From the NCBI GenBank assembly GCA_009692465.1, contig SHZD01000011.1:1-53185 (forward strand): 53,185 bases of DNA, written 5' to 3'. Below the pieces are notes generated by a model. It saw only the letters and a list, made by a program, of their open reading frames with translations. It was not told the origin of the DNA and searched no databases. The stretch comes from Myxococcales bacterium (GTDB lineage Bacteria; Myxococcota_A; UBA9042). Positions 51,835 to 53,185 of this stretch are shown here, one piece after another (positions within the stretch are counted from its first letter, which is position 1; every line of letters starts with the position of its first letter). Made by a program: the position numbers and the translations under genes.

Positions 51835-52494
51835 GTGATCAGCGCCGCGGGCTGCCTAAACGCGTCGACGCTACAAACCGCCCGCGTGCTGCCCCCCGGC
51901 GACCACCAGGCCGTGGTCGGTGGCGGTATGACGACCTTTCCCGGTGCGCCCGAAGGTCTTGGCAAGGCCTTAGCGTCACTGCCCTACGGCGAAATCGCCT
52001 ACCGCATTGGCCTTCTTGACGGCATCGATGCTGGCGCCCATGCCACGCTCATCGGGACCGGCGGTGGCGACGTCAAGTGGCAGCTCCTTGACGATGGCCA
52101 GTTGGCAGTAGCCACCGGACTGGGATTCGGCTACCTGCAGGCCAACAGCGACAGCAAAGATTCCGCAGCCGCGTCTACCACCTCGAGCACGGCCGGCCCA
52201 ACCAGCACGCCCAGCAAGTCTAGTGCACAAAAGCCCACCTTGATCGACGTGGTGGTGCCCGTGTATGGCAGCTATGATGTGGGTTCGCATCTCACGGTTT
52301 ACGCTGCAGCGAAGTACTTATTGCGGGCCCTGACGGGAGGTGGCGGTGGCACCGTCTGGCACAACGTCGGCGGCACCGGCGGGATCAAGCTCGGCGACGA
52401 CTGGGGCCTGATGATCGAGTCGACCTTTATGCGTAACTTTACGGAAAGCTTCAATGTCTTGCAGTTCAACGCTGCCGTATACTGGAGTCGGTGA
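51835..52494 (+). CDS. Outer-membrane beta-barrel-like lipoprotein with unclear start
   Basis: 219 residues from a GTG at 51835. The GTG falls inside a hydrophobic run that ends VVISAAGC, a lipobox, so the real start is probably upstream. In-frame codons back to 51775 would encode NVALAKLGWPVAKWLAVAVV, a good signal n/h-region. GGAGG is at 51766-51770, but the only nearby codons are ATA (51775) and CTG (51787); no ATG, GTG or TTG exists there. The mature part has alternating strands (GEIAYRIGLLDGIDAGAHAT, HLTVYAAAKYLL, FNVLQFNAAVYWSR) and ends in an aromatic-containing strand, as barrels do. A Ser/Thr/Pro loop interrupts it. Confidence 0.68.
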   Translation: MISAAGCLNASTLQTARVLPPGDHQAVVGGGMTTFPGAPEGLGKALASLPYGEIAYRIGLLDGIDAGAHATLIGTGGGDVKWQLLDDGQLAVATGLGFGYLQANSDSKDSAAASTTSSTAGPTSTPSKSSAQKPTLIDVVVPVYGSYDVGSHLTVYAAAKYLLRALTGGGGGTVWHNVGGTGGIKLGDDWGLMIESTFMRNFTESFNVLQFNAAVYWSR

Positions 52495-52502
52495 GGCAGC
52501 CC

Positions 52503-53185
52503 ATGTCCAACTTGAGCCAACTCGGCCGTCGCATCGCTCTGTGGCAGCTGCCGCGCCGCCGTCTTGCTGTTACCAAAGTCTGGACTGTGCCGGCGCGGGC
52601 GTTTTTGCAACTCTTGGCAGTTTGGACAGCGCTGGCCATGGCAGCGTGCAGTGGCGTGTCCCTGCAAGCTGAACGGCCCGGCGAGCGCATCTGGCCCCTA
52701 TCGCGCAAGGTGGTAGTGGTCGTGGTCGCCGACGCGGCGCAGTTGCCGCCGCCGGTCGTGCGCATCGGTCTGCTGGTCGGCTCCACTAGCGCCCAACCCG
52801 AGACCCAAAACGAGGCGACTAAGACGCTGGTAGCGCGTGCGTGGCGCTATGGCTGTGACGCCTTGGCTGGGCTGGCCGTACAAGATGTGGCCGGGCCGCC
52901 GGTCGGCAAGCGCTGGGTGGCGACCTGTTTGCGCAGGGCCGCGTTGCCTGGACCTATGCAGGCTGCAGCCGGGCCAGATTCTGCGGGGGTGCCAGTGCCT
53001 GCGGCTGCCTCTGGTCCTGCCCCTGGTCCTGCCCCTGGTCCTGCCCCTGGTCCTGTGTCTGCTCCCGCGGCCGCGGCCAACGGTCGTTCGGCGGCCCCAG
53101 CCGGTGGGGTTGGCGTTCAAGCACGTTCGGCGGCGATGGCACAGCAAAGGGCTCCACTCGTGGCCGGGCCGCGCAGCGAGGCCGC
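52503..53185 (+). CDS. Lipoprotein, partial, runs off the right end
   Basis: At least 227 residues, open at the window edge. TGAGG precedes the ATG by six bases. A basic n-region (LGRRIALWQLPRRRLAVTKV) leads to a hydrophobic core and lipobox LAMAAC. The next part contains VVVVVVADAAQLPPPVVRIG and a Cys pair (YGCDALAG, VATCLRRA). A low-complexity PGPAPGPAPGP stretch follows. It begins eight bases after the barrel gene's stop, so it is in the same operon. No family is recognised. Confidence 0.75.
   Translation, partial: MSNLSQLGRRIALWQLPRRRLAVTKVWTVPARAFLQLLAVWTALAMAACSGVSLQAERPGERIWPLSRKVVVVVVADAAQLPPPVVRIGLLVGSTSAQPETQNEATKTLVARAWRYGCDALAGLAVQDVAGPPVGKRWVATCLRRAALPGPMQAAAGPDSAGVPVPAAASGPAPGPAPGPAPGPVSAPAAAANGRSAAPAGGVGVQARSAAMAQQRAPLVAGPRSEA
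53014..53057. repeat. 12-bp tandem repeat encoding Gly-Pro-Ala-Pro
   Basis: Three exact units of GGTCCTGCCCCT and a partial fourth within the partial lipoprotein gene. The frame is kept, so repeat number only changes the linker length. Confidence 0.9.

Overview
The window is about 53 kb of GC-rich chromosome from what is most likely a member of the Myxococcota (a myxobacterium-like 'deltaproteobacterium'). The evidence is Hanks-type Ser/Thr kinases, several large Cys-rich or Ca-binding-type lipoproteins, a MYXO-CTERM-like C-terminal tail on a GH25 lysozyme, a KorAB 2-oxoacid:ferredoxin oxidoreductase, and long TPR and beta-propeller proteins. I found no rRNA, tRNA, phage genes, transposase or CRISPR array.

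Layout. 0.3-7.5 kb: patatin-like lipase, glmM, a small unknown gene, the AmmeMemoRadiSam pair (AMMECR1 and Memo, minus strand) and a membrane-anchored TPR protein. 7.5-8.0 kb: a cluster of short mobile-type repeats. 8.0-11.4 kb (minus): a surface-sugar operon of glycosyltransferase, DegT-type aminotransferase and sugar-nucleotidyltransferase. 11.8-14.6 kb: alaS. 14.6-21 kb (minus): a secreted unknown, korB, korA, a small membrane protein and cysS. 21-25.5 kb: an L,D-transpeptidase converging on a lysozyme operon. 25.7-37.3 kb: two Cys-rich modular lipoproteins (one ending in a formylglycine-generating-enzyme-like domain), two Ser/Thr kinases and a TPR protein. 37.4-40.5 kb: a LysR regulator and a YD-repeat lipoprotein. 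40.7-48 kb: glyQ-glyS followed by two translationally linked lipoprotein genes. 48.2-51.7 kb: a CNT nucleoside transporter divergent from a PfkB kinase fused to a queuosine-hydrolase-like domain. 51.8-53.2 kb: an outer-membrane-type protein and a lipoprotein gene that runs off the end.

The most unusual content is outside ordinary genes. Eight copies of a small repeat carry a conserved core (TGGGTCGC..GCTCGCG) next to a palindrome whose sequence differs completely from copy to copy while pairing is kept. Two of these (135 bp, 12-bp inverted ends, 3-bp target duplications) sit in frame inside protein genes. A second family has AGAGGGTGTTTA ends, and a third is bounded by CTAG, in one case exactly splitting two TAG stop codons. 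alaS and glyQS share a 24-bp upstream sequence. The CNT transporter and kinase/hydrolase fusion suggest a self-contained salvage route for a modified nucleoside, possibly queuosine.
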